Counted from the stretch's first letter, positions 27,112 through 41,318 are shown. The stretch is DNA of 64,000 nt from Pampus argenteus (GCA_036937835.1 CM072881.1:7450001-7514000); one strand, 5' to 3'. Numbers and translations: made by a program. The notes: generated by a model from the sequence alone, not told the origin.

Positions 27112-27760
27112 AATATTATTTAATACTTAGTTTTATGATGAATTACCTGCAAACTAATGGCATTCCCATCAGGCTTTGCTGTACTTAATTAGCTAATGTT
27201 GGGAAGCTTACTGTACATGCTAAACAGAGGCAGGGCATTTCAGTAAGCCTATATGGAATATTTAAAAAAACAACAACCCTGCTCTCCTCAGTTTGGCAAT
27301 AAGATATGGAATAAATTACCAAACGTCTGGCCCTCGACTTTCTACAGTAATTGCTCAGTGTAGCTTTCACTTTGACTTTTTCTTGCCCCTTTTTTTACAA
27401 TGATGAAATAACTGAGACGGGCATGCTGATGTGGTTTTGTGGAAAACCAGGTGATTAAATTTCAGAGTGCTTGTTTATTTAACATGTTCTTGCACCCACT
27501 TGTGACAAGTCCAGCATGAAGTTGTGAATTATGAAATACTGATCTTGAGATCTTGTGGAAAAACACTAAGGCAGTTTGCCATTTACAGGCACACTGCCTT
27601 AGTGACGTTGATCGATTTCCTGTAATTTCCTGCGATCCAACAGAAGCTGACAATGTCCGAGGTGGGAATGTCACAACTGTCATTTGCTTTTCTATTACAC
27701 ATTTTGAAGTAATCTCAAACATTCATTATGGTCCAGTTTGGTCAGGTGAGTCTGGAAGAG

Positions 27761-27762
<2 letters not shown>

Positions 27763-27809
<47 letters not shown>

Positions 27810-27882
27810 CGAGTTTCCCTCATGTTACATTGACTTACATTCATATATATATATATTAATATATATATATATCTATATATAT
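27763..27882. repeat. (AC)22 and (AT)n microsatellite pair
   Basis: AC run at 27763-27806, then an AT run with small interruptions at 27844-27882, about 40 bases apart, inside the SNX29 intron. Confidence 0.9.
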
Positions 27883-28862
27883 GTTTCAGTGTTTCTGCTA
27901 ACTTGCAAAAGAGAAGTTGGTAAAAACTTAAATAGGCTTCTGTAGGTCAAACATAAAGTGCAGAGATGACAAGTATTCAGTCCATTAGTCCATTAGTCTG
28001 CTCCCATCTGTCATTCAGTGGACTCTGGTCTTTCCCTTAGTGCAGCTGCTCTTAGTACAACAAGATATATCAGTCAAACAGTCATACTGATCAAACCAAA
28101 TCCATATTTTACTGGTCAAGGCCATTTTTTATTGGGTGTCCTTCATCAAAAGGGAGTTTCCATATAGAATATAATGTAAGTGTTCATACTGTACCACAGT
28201 ATAAAAGTAAGTTAGTAAGAGAAGAAGGCATAGAGATAGAAAAAAAAATCAATATTCTTTTTCACCTCCCACTCATTCAGTAACTGTCCATTTAAATAAT
28301 GGTACACGATTTCAGATAATTTATTGAACATGTCTGTCACTGATGCTGTAATATTAAGAAGGACACATTTAGGACGGCTAACAAAGCTTCACCTGTCAGT
28401 CTCCTCTTAATGGCTGTCCCAAATGTCACATTTTTCATTTTTGCCATTTAACCTACACTGTAGAGGAGCATGTGTGCTGACAAAAGATCACTGAGTAAAG
28501 GAACAGTTGCCTCAAACCAAAAAAAAAAAAAATGGTGTCATTATCAACCTGCTCTCATGTCAGTCAAAACTTCCTTGAGGTTGACAGCTTGAAGACAAAG
28601 CGTACATATAGGTCTGTAGCTCTGACGGTTTGTAGTTTATAATGAAATTACATGAAATCTTTTGAGCCAAACAATCACAGTGTGTGAGTCCAGAACATAT
28701 TTATCCCCAGCTGATCACAATATATAGGAAACGGTCATTTTTTTAATCCTGTGTTTGTTAGGGTCGTGCCACTGAGCCTCTTCCATCGTAATACTGTGTT
28801 TTACATCTTCTGCACAGATTAAATCACTCTTTGTGGCCTTTAGTAATGTAACAAGTGTGATG

Positions 28863-28980
28863 TCAAACCACATCGCTGTGATTCTTGAGTCACTACACTG
28901 GCTTCCTGTCAGCCACACAATTGAATACAAGGCAATGCTGCTTGTTTATGAATCAGTTAATGGAATGCGACCAAATACAG
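28863..28980 (+). mobile_element. LINE (L2-like) reverse transcriptase C-terminal fragment
   Basis: Translated from 28869 on the + strand this gives HIAVILESLHWLPVSHTIEY and then KAMLLVYESVNGMRP. The LHWLPV motif followed by a basic/hydrophobic helix is the hallmark of the region just after the reverse transcriptase in L2/CR1-type non-LTR retrotransposons. The fragment is about 110 bases, has no extended frame and no recognisable 3' end, so it is a dead 5'-truncated and eroded remnant. It lies in the sense orientation relative to SNX29. Confidence 0.7.
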
Positions 28981-29476
28981 GTAACGAGGGAGCGGGCTGC
29001 TCGTAGGACTAAACCTGGTGAAGCAACCGTAGTCCTAGACACAGGTTGTTTTTATGGTTTTGTTTTTGTTTTTTTTTCCTAAATGTTTGTTATAGCTCCA
29101 TTCAAACATGACAGAACATTTAGAGAAATGTCCGCACTATGTTTGGTAGCTGGTGCACAAGAGAAAGCACAGTTTGAAATTAATGATAAGGAAGAAAATT
29201 GATTTCTGTTCTCTCACAGGCTTCATCATCTGTGGATTTTAAAAAAGTTTTAGTTGAAGCTTTAATTAAAGTGAGTGTGAGGGATGCTCACCCCCCCTTG
29301 TCAATTTTCTTATTATATAACTAATTCAGCTGCCTAATTATCATGAGCATCTAATGACAAGACCTGAAGTTGGAATTCCCATTTAATTCCTGCTGTTCAC
29401 ATGCTGTGTGTAAAAGGGATTTCGTGGACATGTTTTAATTGAATATATAGCGAGTGAGACGCAGGTCAGATGATTA

Positions 29477-29520
29477 CATGAGATGATCTTAATCATCTCA
29501 TGTTATTAAGATCTTAATAA
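29477..29520. repeat. Two adjacent perfect inverted repeats
   Basis: CATGAGATGA (29477-29486), a six-base loop TCTTAA, and TCATCTCATG (29493-29502) form a perfect 10-bp hairpin. Directly next to it, TTATTAAGATCTTAATAA (29503-29520) is a perfect 18-bp palindrome. No transposon end or gene is recognised around them. Confidence 0.85.
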
Positions 29521-30662
29521 GATGGGACAAGATGTGTATTTAATTTCTGTTTACGTTTCGCCATCATACTTTTTACGTGAAAGTGACTCAGTTAGACACG
29601 AGAACAAACTTGTAAATTTCCCCCGTCGTAACGTACGGTGCGTGTCTGAACGAGGTCACAGGCTCTCCATTTGCACTGATGCTGATGCTGTTGGTGGTGC
29701 GTTGAGATTGAAGCACCACAGTCCCAACATGCTCCAGTGGATCAGTGGGAATGTGTGTTTCACAGCATGAATCTCAGCACTCTTAAGTACGCAGTATTTA
29801 TGCTCATTCAACTTTATATGACCTTAAAGCCTACAATAAGTGAAGGCTTAAAGAATCACAAAGATAACAAGTCAAAAAAAAAGGACCTCTAAAAAGCAAC
29901 ATGAAATCCATCATGGACGTTCGTACGACACAGGGTTCGAAAGACATGTTTGCCTTTTTGTTTACTCTATTTTTGATTTGTCTGGTAGGGGGGGGATCTG
30001 TATGTACTTTTGGTTGATTTTTAAATTGGTATCCGTTTATATGTACCTGAATCAAGTGAATCAAATGTTTTTATGGTCAGGCATTTTGAAATTGAATTCT
30101 CAAAAGCTACCCCGCTCTCCCTCCCTTTCTCTCTATTTCTCACTATTTTCCGTTTTCTACCGTGAAAATGGAGCCCATCTCCTGCTCTCTTTCTTTCTTT
30201 CTTCCTTGTAATAGGCTCATCTTTCCTCCTCTCTCTCTCTGCTCCCTCTATCTTTCGTGAGTCTGAATAAAGCAGCTAATGGTGCATGGAAATGGTGGCA
30301 GCACAGTCGGGTCTATAGACATACTCTTTCTCTCTGTTGTGTGTCGCAGTATAAGTGAAAATACACATTTTCAAGGATGAGAGGAAGCCATTCTTTCAAT
30401 CATCTCATTCATTTATTGCAAGGCAATGCGGGAGCTTTATGACAAATAAGTGAGGTGAAAGAAAATTGGGATATTGTTTTTTCTTTTGTTTAAAAAAAAA
30501 AATATGATAACAGAATTCAGTAAGTGTTGACTACAGAAACACCGTCTCTTGTATTATATTTAATTGCTGATTCGGGAACGTCACACATCAGGTGAAAACA
30601 GGGCATGCTGATATGACTATTGATGATGGTTGTGTTGACTGATGATGGTGCGTCTTCCTCAG

Positions 30663-30803
30663 GTTTACATCCGCATCCTGGACAACGAGTGGAATGTGTA
30701 CAGGCGTTACACTGAGTTCAGGGAGCTTCACAACCACCTGAGGACCCAGTTTCCACAGGTGGACGCCTTCAACTTCCCACCCAAGAAAGCCATAGGGAAC
30801 AAG
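30663..30803 (+). CDS. SNX29: SNX29 coding exon: PX domain core
   Basis: A 141-base exon (47 codons, phase 0 both ends), acceptor CTTCCTCAG, donor GTGAGC. It runs from VYIRILDNEW to PPKKAIGNK. RRYTEF (residues 14-19 of the exon) is the conserved PX motif whose Arg and Tyr contact phosphatidylinositol 3-phosphate in family members. FPPKK (residues 38-42) is the proline-rich loop that inserts into the membrane. These are the expected landmarks in order, with no disruption, so phosphoinositide binding is likely kept. A GACT tetranucleotide run (30818-30840) follows the donor by about 15 bases. Confidence 0.97.
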
Positions 30804-33800
30804 GTGAGCTCACCAGTCTGACTGACTGACTGACTGACTGAATATATATCAGTTATTGAAAACTTATATATCAGCCCATAAAGGTATACATTCTGTGGTC
30901 AGATGGGGTTAACCACCACCTGCTGGCACCTGGCCGTTGCTCCTCTTTCTCTACATTTTTCTATTTTGATGACACACCCACACACACACACACCCACACA
31001 CCCAACCAACCTCAGTCTTCATGTACAGGGGACAGTTGCTGCCTAGGGTCCCCATTGCTCACTTACCTCTCTTACTAGAAGAGACCCCATCCTTCTCTCT
31101 CTCCTCCTCACTCCTCTCCTCCCTCCCGTCTTTTCATCCTGTTCCCCTCTGTCTCCCTCCAACCTTTTTGGAGATAATTTAGTTCTGACCCCAATTCTCT
31201 GGCTAGTTGGATTTGATGCTGTCACAGCCAAAAACTGTGGTGTGACTCTCCACCTTTAAAGATACTGCAGTTTCACGGCTGGAGACTGGACTGTTTGTGT
31301 GTGTGTGTATGTATGTACCGTATGTGTGTGGTGGTGGTCTGGATAACCGTGTGGGATCAAGTGTCTATCAAAGGCCTAGACAGCTGGTGTCATTGTGTCC
31401 TAGAAAGCTCCCTGAAAGCCCAGTACATCATAGGTTTGTGTGAATTATTGGTTTTCACCGTCTCACATCACTGTGGAGAAAGCAGTCGCCTGGCTTTGTT
31501 ACTCTCTGACCACATTTCAAAGCAGGAACACAACACGCTGCTGGAGAGGAGAGACGAACACACACTCGACCCTTGCCTTAAACGTCCTGTAAACTAACAT
31601 CTTGGTGGTTAATGTTTTCACCTTGCTGCAGTGTGGTCAGTCAGAACATTTCAGTGAAACAATGATTTTAATATATGTTACAAACCTGCCAGTAATAATG
31701 CTAATTTTTATGCATTTCTTTTGTGCTGTTCTCCTTTTTGTTGAGTTTTCGTGACATTTTCTTTTTACCTTCCTCTTTGTTTGCTGTTGTGTTTTTATTT
31801 TTTATCATTTTGAAGCGAGCTGTTTTTATAAGCCTCTTGAGGTCTCTTTTCCTCACCTACACAGTTTGTAATTGCTCTCGCTTTTTAACAGTTTTTATTA
31901 CTTGACAAATATGCCGTGCCCACAGTAATGATGTTTTGAGTCAGGTAGCACTGTGGGTTGCCATATATGAACATCCTTCAGCCAGTTTTATACTAAAATT
32001 ATGCAAACAGAATCTACAATCTCTCTACATCATGAGAAAAAAACAACAGTTTTACTAAGATGGAAATCTTAGTTAGAAAACATCCATCAGTCCACATTTT
32101 GCATCCACAGTACGTGGCCAATAAACGTTACATCAATTCTGATTTCGATGTCTGTTGCTTTGTGCTGAAGGACTTGGGGAAGCTCTGGGGACGGCACGCA
32201 GCGTTGCACAGTAGTCCCATAACTGAAAGATGGCTGACACGAAGCCTGTGCTTGTCCTTTGACAGTCATGTACTCTATCATGTCATAGTTTGTGCTTCTT
32301 TCACATCCTCTTTAAAGTTTTCCAATGTGAAGCAAAAATCTTCTGCCTTTTTTAAAACGAGGCAGCTACAGTGTCCTTTAGATTTAGATTGATTGAGAGA
32401 AATGAGTCTTCATTCACCTGTTTGCAGATAAGAAAACTTCAACCAGATTATACAGAGAATTTGAAGTAGACGTAAAAAGGTTGAACTGAATATCAAAACA
32501 GATTAATTGATGAAGGTAACATAACTTACATTACAATATGGAATGCAACAAAATGGGTAAGATGCAGATTTGGTTAATTTTAACTCTAATCTGGTTAATT
32601 TTAATCAGTTTTGTCTTCACAGTATTCCATATTGATGCAGTTTTGAGTCAGTTCTGGTCCAAGCATACTGGTAATAGCATTACTTTTTTCACGTTTGAAC
32701 ATTTGCATTTACTGTTTCTTTAATGTTTTAATGTTAATGTTAATGTTTCTTGTCATATGTAATTAATAATAATTAGCTTTTTATGAATTCCACCAATTAG
32801 ATGCCTGATAGTTAAAGAGTGTTAATAAAGTCGCTACTCTAAGCTGTTATCTTCTTGTTTTTGTCTTGTTGGTGTGTTCAGCTCCCACATGTATTGATTC
32901 CTTTCATGTGATTCATGTAGGTTGTTTTAGCCCATAATGGCTGTTTGAATCAGTTTTCAGGCAGATGCAAACATACTTAAAAGTAAGTAGAAATGAGCAT
33001 GTAAAATGAATATCTTTTTAAATGTTTCTTCTTGGGGAGTGTGCCCCCAACCCCCCTTAGTTGTGCCTGGTATTTGTTTTAATCTTTTTTACCCCTTATC
33101 TGTTTGCATCCCTGGGTCCAACACATCCTATTTGGCTTCATGGTGGGAACCACACGTGCAGATACCGTCCGTTCACCTCCGCTGCATCTCAACATAAAAC
33201 ATCTTTGGACCAAAGTACAGATTTCCTCTGGTCCAATGTCCAATCCTTCCTTTTTCTTCTCATTGGTCTCCCTCAGTAATTATGTCTCTGCAGCAAATTG
33301 ACCATGAAATCTCATCGTAACAGTTGATGTTGAGATGTGTCTGCTATTTGAACTCTGGGAAGCGTTGATGTGGGCTCTAATCCGAGGTGCTGCTAACTCT
33401 AACGAACTTACCCTCTGCAGCGCATCTCTTGGTCTTCCTTTATTGGTATGGTCCTCATGAGAGGTCCTCATGAGAGAACAGTTTCATCATAGTGTTTGAT
33501 GGTTTTTTGCAACTGCACTTGAAGAAACTTTCTTTGAGTTCTTTGAAATTTTAATTGGCTCAGTCTTAAAGTATGATAGACTGTCATTTTCTCTTTACTG
33601 AGCTAAGCGGTTCTCGCGATAATATGGATAACTACAGTAGTCAAATAGGACTGTTTGCTGTATATCAACAGTACCTCAGCACAACACAACTGATGATCTC
33701 AGACACATTAAGAAATTCCACCAATTACAATTTTTGATAAGGCACAGCTGTTCATTGAAAACCAGATGACTCATGAAGCAAGTATGTAATCTAAGAATCT

Positions 33801-34689
33801 AAGTGTAGTAATTATAGGGAAGGTTACTCGCTATTTCCTTTTTGAAGAATGTCATTCCTTTGTTTATGTAACACGTTGTACTTTATCCATACCATGTTTG
33901 ATCACTATATTGAATGCCCTTTGTGCTCTCTATACCATGTGATCATGGTCTTGAGGCTATGGTACTCTATATGTGATTGTGTGTTTGCTATTTGTTGTGT
34001 GTACATCCCTGTGTGTGTGCGGCGAGGGGATAAGTGTGTATGTATGTGTGTGGGTGTAAAACTTTGCGCTGTGTGTGTGTGTGTGGTTGTCTTAGTAATC
34101 AGCAGACCTGCCACACTAAATTTCCCCCTATTATTTAAATGCAGTCAGTGTTTCTGGCTCTGTAGGAGCACTTTGTGGTGTCAGCAGCAGTGAGGGGCTT
34201 CTTCAGGTAAAGTGGAGAGCAGAGCTACAATAGGAAGCCAGAGCAAAGTATACCAGGAGATTTGTACTCAAACAACAATACTGACATTTTAAATGGAGCT
34301 AAAATTACTCGTATAAACATAGGCTTAAGTGAAAGAAAGAAGCAGTGAGTTTAGATTATACCGGTACTGTAGTAGGAATTTAAGAAGCAAAAACTTCATA
34401 AAGAATTGAACCTTATTTGTTGCATTTTTCTTGGTGCGTACTATAGATAATAATACACGTTGTCAACTGAATTCATTTAGTTGTGTGTTACATAAAATGC
34501 CACTCTCACTCAGGCTGTGACCAATACACAGAAAAACCTCTTTTCTGCAGCTTTCTTCACATATTAATTTTTTGTCTTCAGTCTGGTCATACGGGACCTA
34601 CTCCCCAAACATTACTCCATATAGTATATAGTGCTACTATTGGTCATTGCATCAGTCAAAGCTCAACAAAAAAAAGCATCTAATCTCAC

Positions 34690-35050
34690 AAACTTTAACA
34701 GAGAGTGTTGGACCCAAACACAAGCCACAACACAGCTTGACTACAAAAACACAGACTTGACTAGACAGAACCAAACAAGAACATCTGGCCTTAAATACAC
34801 AGAGAACTAATCAAGCAATGGGGGACAGGTGAGGGGGGGTAAAACAAAAGCAGGGAGCTGGTAGGTTGGGGGAAACACAGGGATCAGGGCAGGTATGGAG
34901 GAAAGGTGACGAGGTAAAAGCAGGTGGCTGGAGCACAGACCAAAGAAGGACCAAATACAGACACAGACCCTGCACTCAAAACAAAAAGAAAGCCACAAAA
35001 AGACAACAGACAACACAAGCACCAAACCCATGAGAGAAGATAATACTAAA
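34690..35050. repeat. Probable dispersed fish repeat, class unknown
   Basis: A G/A-rich stretch of the type 'gacccaaacacaa ... ttaaatacacagagaactaa ... gggacaggtgag' that resembles a repeat often met in teleost genomes. Base composition differs from the flanking AT-rich intron. I could not find clear ends or a target duplication, so class and edges are uncertain. Confidence 0.4.
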
Positions 35051-36555
35051 CAGAAAATGCTCATTTTATGATGTGATGAAATTATTTATCTCTAATTTTG
35101 ATTGAACGCTTTTCAAAACATGGCCTATGACAAAGGCTGTGTTGATGAAAGATGTTGCAGCGCTGCGTCTCCTCTCTTTGTCCATCTGTTTCTGTTACTG
35201 TCTTCCTCTTTGTTCGTGCAATTTGTATAGTTTTCACATCTTTGTCTCTTTGTTTCTGCTGCCGTCCTCCTTTTAGCCTCTTTCATCCATTACAAAGTGA
35301 CACTTTATCAACAGAGTTGTGCAAAATCCAAAGCTGACTTTGACACACACATACACACACACATACACACATACAGGGCATCTCATAATTATCTGTGGCT
35401 AATGAAGGAGAAATGTTAATCACAATGCACCATGAATGTCAAAGGAGATCAAGTAGCAGCAACAATACATCCCTCTTGCAAACTGTAGTACATGCCAATT
35501 CTCTACATTTCATCAGGCCTGTTAACGCACTCACACACACACACACAGAGCTAAAGTTGTCAAAGAACATCGGCCATGCTATGGATTTAAGTCGTTAGCA
35601 ATCCTATGGGAAAAAATATCATACCTGGCACATGTAACAGCTAACCTGCACATACTGACACACATTTTTGATATTTTTTTATGTTAACATTTCTGTGCAA
35701 TTTGACTCTTAAACCAATCTCCTGCCTTGTGTGGTGTCAGGACTCTGGGAAGGTGAATCATGTGTTAACGGTGGCAGGAAGGTGTTAACCAGCACTCACA
35801 TGAATCATACGTTACATCTGACAAGACAGGAATTTAAACTAAGATGAAGTAGATAACCTTAAGTAAACATTGTGCCTTGGTTAATTTTTTTATTCCTTAT
35901 ACTTCATCACTGAAGGTGGTTGTACAGGTTTGTAAATATAAAATATAGAGAGGTTGTGTTTATGTGTGCAGACAATTCTCTGTTCTTCTTATTGCTTTAA
36001 TATTTTAATATTCATTATATATAAGTATAAAAATACAATAGATGGTTAAAAAATAACTTGCACCCGACTTCAGCTGAAGTGGTGAATGAACCGTTTCCCT
36101 GAACTTGTCAATGTTTATCCTGCAACTGTTGGAGTTTACATTGACACCTTATTTTAGCCAATTTGGAATCAGCAAAATATCACAACATGCCAGAGTTTGG
36201 TTTTTTTTTCCCCACTTGTCTCCCGTCTCCTTCCAAGTTGTCGGATGTTCCTATCTGAGAAAACACCTACTCTTCACTGTAATTCCCAGATATGTAACAA
36301 ATACGGGAACATACAAATTGACATACCTCAATTTCACCTTGAAGTGAAGTGGGTGAAGCAACATAATGTGAAAACGGTGATAGTCGTGTCCCCTGTGAGG
36401 CCTTGCCACCATCAAAATGTTGCCTTTTCCACTCATTTGTGCATCAGTGTCTCTTTAGTACCGTTAATGAGATAATGAGACTCTCCCTCCCTGCATCTCC
36501 AAGTGCTTTTTGGCGAGACTGTCCAGCTGCGTAACCTAACAATACAGATGATGTT

Positions 36556-36587
<32 letters not shown>

Positions 36588-36590
36588 ATG
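36556..36590. repeat. (AC)n microsatellite
   Basis: AC run ending in CATACACATG within the SNX29 intron. Confidence 0.9.
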
Positions 36591-39500
36591 CTCTTAACCA
36601 GCTGATTTGTCAGGGGCCTGGCCAGACATACAGGCTAAATGTTCCCGAGTCGTGCCTGTCAAATCCCTCCTGATGTTAACACTGAGACAGAAAAGGGCCA
36701 GAATGATGGCATCAAAGCTATATTGTTGTCAGACCCCAGAGTCTAGCTGTCAGGTTTTCTCACTGGCCACATTTCATCTAGATTTTTTTTTTTTTTGTTA
36801 TCCTCCCTTCAATATCAATTTCTCTCATTTGCCCACTTGTGTCACTGTCTGCCCTCCTGCTCAGTCAAGTCACTCACCCGCCTCTGGCTTTGATAAAATC
36901 ACATTGTTGTTTTTTTGTTGTTGTTTTTTTTTGGTGCAGCTTTTATCTTTCTCTTTTTCCATCCAAGGTTACAAATTGAGACACTGTGATTTTCTTTTCC
37001 CCAGGAGTTACAGATTAAAAGAGAGAGACGCAGTGTAAACAGGCTTTTTGGGTGAATCCTACACTGTCTTCCACTCTCAGTCAGCATCTCTGTATTCAGT
37101 AAGCAGTGATATCACACTGTTTTAGAAGATGTATTTGCTTGTAAATGCAGCCCCCTGCTTTTGATGGCCTTGAAATGAATTTCACTAAGGCTTTAAGTTA
37201 CAATTGACAGTCAGTGATTTTGGATTTTTTGCTTCATTCTCCTATAATACAACATTTAGATCTGCACTGGAAATCTGACATTTACACTGAGGGTGTAGAG
37301 GCAAGATGAAAACAATGATTCAAACTAGTAATTGATTATTTTTGACTTCTTAAGGTCCAGGTGAAACAATACATCTTCTGTATTGTTGTGTACTGTGACG
37401 TATTTCCCAGTAACGCAGACTATTTGAGTGGGTGGGGGCGATTTAAATCAAGTCCTCTGCACTCGATTGGACTGTGAAAAAGTGGGTGGAGTTGACAGAA
37501 CACCCAAAGTCACGATGCCACATACCAGCTTTTGATAATTTTGATTTATGGTAACCCAAAAGCCAATGATAGCAGAAAAATGACACTTACACACAACCAG
37601 CATTCGCCCTCAGCCGACGCCCTCTTTACGCATGTGAAGACGGAGCCAAGGCTGCCCTGATTAATTAATCAGAAACTACAAAGTGAATTATTAACAAGTC
37701 TTAGTATGTTGTGTGCTCACATTATGCAATATACATGTTTTATGCTTTTAATTATGACACGGAGACATTGTGGAGGTCTTCTATGAGCATTCCTGAATTT
37801 CCTGTGATGTTTTATGTATGCTGCGAACCCGTGGCGCGGGGAGTCTTTAAACACAGCATTGAGAGAACAGCCTGTTCATCCCCACTGTGGTCCAGTGTGG
37901 GCTGACTTGGTGGAAAGTGTTGACCTTGTTTTGTTTGCCAGCATGTACCAATGCTGTCCACTCTCATTTAACTCGAGTGTACACTGCAGGTTCAAATCAG
38001 CGCTCAGCAAGGCTGATGTTCTTGTTTGAAGTGGCGACCTGGGAGACTCTTTTTAAAACATGCAAGGCAGACAAACTTTTTTTTTTTTTTCTTCGTGGGA
38101 AATACTTGTCATGCTTATTTACATACAGGAAAGCCTTTTCGTAAAAATGTTTGTCTTGTATTGCCAAGACAGCAGCAGCTTATTATGCAATCAGCATATT
38201 TGGCCTGGGACCACCATCACGTGGCATCCCTGCATGCATCCTGTCTCTTTTTTCGCTGTAGATAAATAAAACAGATAAGGCTACAACAGAAAAAACAAAC
38301 CCCATCTCTGTAAACACATTTTCATGCAGGCTTGAAAGTCTTGGTCAAGCACATTGATTTACTGTTGGGGAGGGTAAAAATGGTCAAATACCATGTGGTG
38401 TAGTTACTTTTCACTTCTGAAAGTGTTTTTTTTTTGTTGCCAAGCAACATTTAGTTTTTTTAGACACGTTTTATTATTCTTTTTCATCCCCCAGAGTTGA
38501 ATGCTGTAAAGCTGGCAGCAAATTCACTGAGCGCTTGTGGAGACCCCAACCCATATGTGACTTCTTTACGCTTCTCTTCCATTGACAGCTCCCCTCTCCT
38601 GCTTATCTGTCCTCTCTAGGAAGTGACATTTAACTGTGCTGTGTGTGTGTGTGTTTGTGTGCATGTGCATATACACCCTATTTCTCTTTCTGCCTTTGCA
38701 TGACCATTTCATGATCCCATATCATGGTACATGTCATGCACATAACCACAAGTAAACATACGCCGCTCAGAATGATATAGAAAATCATCATATAGAAATA
38801 TAGTTATCTTGCAGCTAAAGTGCATGACATTTCTGACATATAGAGGTGAAGGAAGCAAGAATGTACACAAGATAAACTATCTATAGCTTCCTATGTCTTC
38901 TCTCATGCTGCACTGGTTGTACAAGATGTGTGTTGCTGTATGCCACAGGAGTTTCCGCTCTGCAAACAAGAGGCAGCACCTGGTCTCCTCAACCCTCGTC
39001 TCTTTCTCCACAAGAGGATGAATCTGTCATGATGTCCATTAGCGTTATTACTGCTCTGACGTCCATGAAAGGAGTCAGGGTGTCCCTTACTGTTTCGACA
39101 TAGCATGAAACCGGCGCTGACATGCACAGCCTAATCTGACATATCAGATTTACCCTCTCCTATCCGGCACGCAGCAGAGTTGAGGAGTTATCCACTCCTA
39201 CTCTCTAAACTTATATACTTATCCACTACTTGGGGCAGCTGTGAATCTCTTTTTTTTTTTTTGTACTCCCCCGGTTTAAAAAAGCTCTTTCTGGCAACTT
39301 TGTTTTTGGTGGGTTCAGAGTGGCAAAGTGTGATTTACAAATATTCAGCTCATGTGTGTAAATTGGGTTGACATTTGCGGAGGATCTTCTAATTTTCCGC
39401 CTGTCGTGCTGCAGGGCTTTGTTTGGAAACATGTAGTAGGATGTATTAGTAAATAAGTGAGATTATTTAGCTCATCGCCTTAAATTTTTTGAAGTGATGA

Positions 39501-41318
39501 ATAAGGTTGGATGCAATTGTATTTGGTTCACTATGACATGCTACAGCTAACAATACTTTGAATGACCAGTAGTACATCTCCTTACATGACTATTCAGAAA
39601 GAGTTGTTTTTTTTCTAATAAAGCATATCTTATTTCTTGACAATGATCACATTTAAAATATTTATTTTTATACTTAAAATTTAAGTGCTCCTGGGCACAT
39701 GAGTTGAGCATAACCTGAACTTTGACCCACCACCGCATAGATCAGGGTTGAGTTTCTTACAGCGGTACCTGTGGTTATTGACTGTTCAGAAATGGGAAAC
39801 CAGTGAGGGATCATGTCCTTGTTGCTCCACTAGTAAACAGGGAGAATCTCCTCATGCATTAGACCCTCTGTGTTCCTTTCCCCCATTTATACGGATTTGT
39901 ATGCAATGAACTTTAAGGCTAAATCCAACATGTACCCGCACCAGCACCTACAAAGCAGAACATATGCTATAGTATTAATATATATAAGTAGAAGTAAACC
40001 AACTGGGCAGTGGACACAGTTCACACCACACTGATGTATTAGCCTCACTTTTAGGTCCAGCATAACTTGACTTGTTTTGCAAAACAAAAATCTCACAGAA
40101 ATATGTGAAATGATCTGTTTGCAGAGTGCGAAAGCCAACACCCCAAAAGGAAAAGATGGCGCCCACTTTCAGCTGCAAAACTAAATGTTATTTTAAATAA
40201 AACGGTTGCGTAATTCACTCTGAATGCATTCTTGCTCTGTATTTTATGTTGAGATTGTGTGTTATGCCTTGCTGTAAGCCAATTCTCTAATTAAGCCCAG
40301 TGGACTTCTGAATTTCATCACATTTATTTCAAAAACATTGCTAGTAGTACAAGTGTGAATGTTACTTCATCTGGGAGAAAAGCAGGTAGCTCATTGAAAA
40401 CAAATGTGAACAGACCCCCAATGGGCATCCGATGTTAATAATTATTTATTTAATATTTAAAATGTATAATCTGCTATTTGACACTGTGTTATTAAATGCA
40501 GGATGTCCCTTTATCTTCCTTTTGGTTTCCCAAGGATGTATGTTCCACAGCCATTTAGACCTGATACTGCAAAGTGTGTATTTTCAGGCAAGACAATGAA
40601 ATTCACTCGGGACTTGGATTTTAGATCAAAAGCAGTAGTTTCAATTGAGGAAAATATCGGCCTCCTGCAATGACTGTTTGTTCCAGTCGCAAGCACCAGA
40701 GAGTAAAAACAGAGCTTTGCCCAGGCTTTGTTCTCAGCCTTGCAGGACACTGATTAGCTATGCTAGCACCGGCCATGTGGCGCCACGCCGTTGCAGAGTC
40801 TCACAGTGAGGGAGGTCTGAATGCTCAAATGTCTGCGCCTGGTTTTTCTTCATCAGCAACCAAATGACAAAATAAACACGAATACCAAATGTGTTTTTAA
40901 TCGAGTGTGGTCCATGGGTGATATTGGATTTGAGAGCCTGGTTATTGGCAGTATTTTAACTGTAACCACATAGTTTAGATAGACAGAAATACAGGATTCA
41001 ATCCTGGTTAAGTCAAAATATCCACCTTCTTGTTTCAAGGCAGCATGTGTTTGTGAGACCCACCTTCTTCCTCTTGGACTGGGCGACTCGCACCTCGATA
41101 CATGTCAGTCACCTTGATGAGCTCTTTAACGTGAAACACTGTTTGGCCTGAGGCGGTGGGAAGCTGCATGTGTACAGCCAATAAAATGGAAGAAACTGAC
41201 AGTGAATACGCCCCAAACTGTAATTAAAAATCAAATCAAAAAGTAAAACAAAAACAAATAACAAACTGTTTTTTTGTCTCTTTTTGCCTGTTGTGTTTGT
41301 GTTTCTCTCTGTCTGCAG

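Larger units (their letters stand above)
14018..30662 (+). other. SNX29: SNX29 intron, 16.6 kb, inside the PX-coding region
   Basis: A large GT-AG intron splitting the PX domain after its first strand. I found no coding exon in it. Open frames are short and composed of repeats. It carries at least three pieces of one dispersed repeat (14371-14436, 18349-18545, 26980-27111), a common fish repeat at 15776-16006, a LINE fragment at 28863-28980, microsatellites and a pair of palindromes at 29477-29520. Confidence 0.85.
30804..41318 (+). other. SNX29: SNX29 intron, 10.5 kb
   Basis: GT-AG intron inside the PX region. No coding exon recognised. It holds a dispersed repeat-like block at about 34690-35050, a (CA)n run at 36556-36590 and several T-rich tracts. 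Confidence 0.85.

Noticed and set aside
32060..32392. 110-codon frame in the SNX29 intron
   Set aside because: No recognisable domain, no repeat signature, no splice context with neighbouring exons; a frame of this length is expected by chance in 64 kb.
36607..37038. 143-codon frame
   Set aside because: Hydrophobic and T-rich run translations (FFFF, LLFFCCC) without family resemblance; intronic noise.
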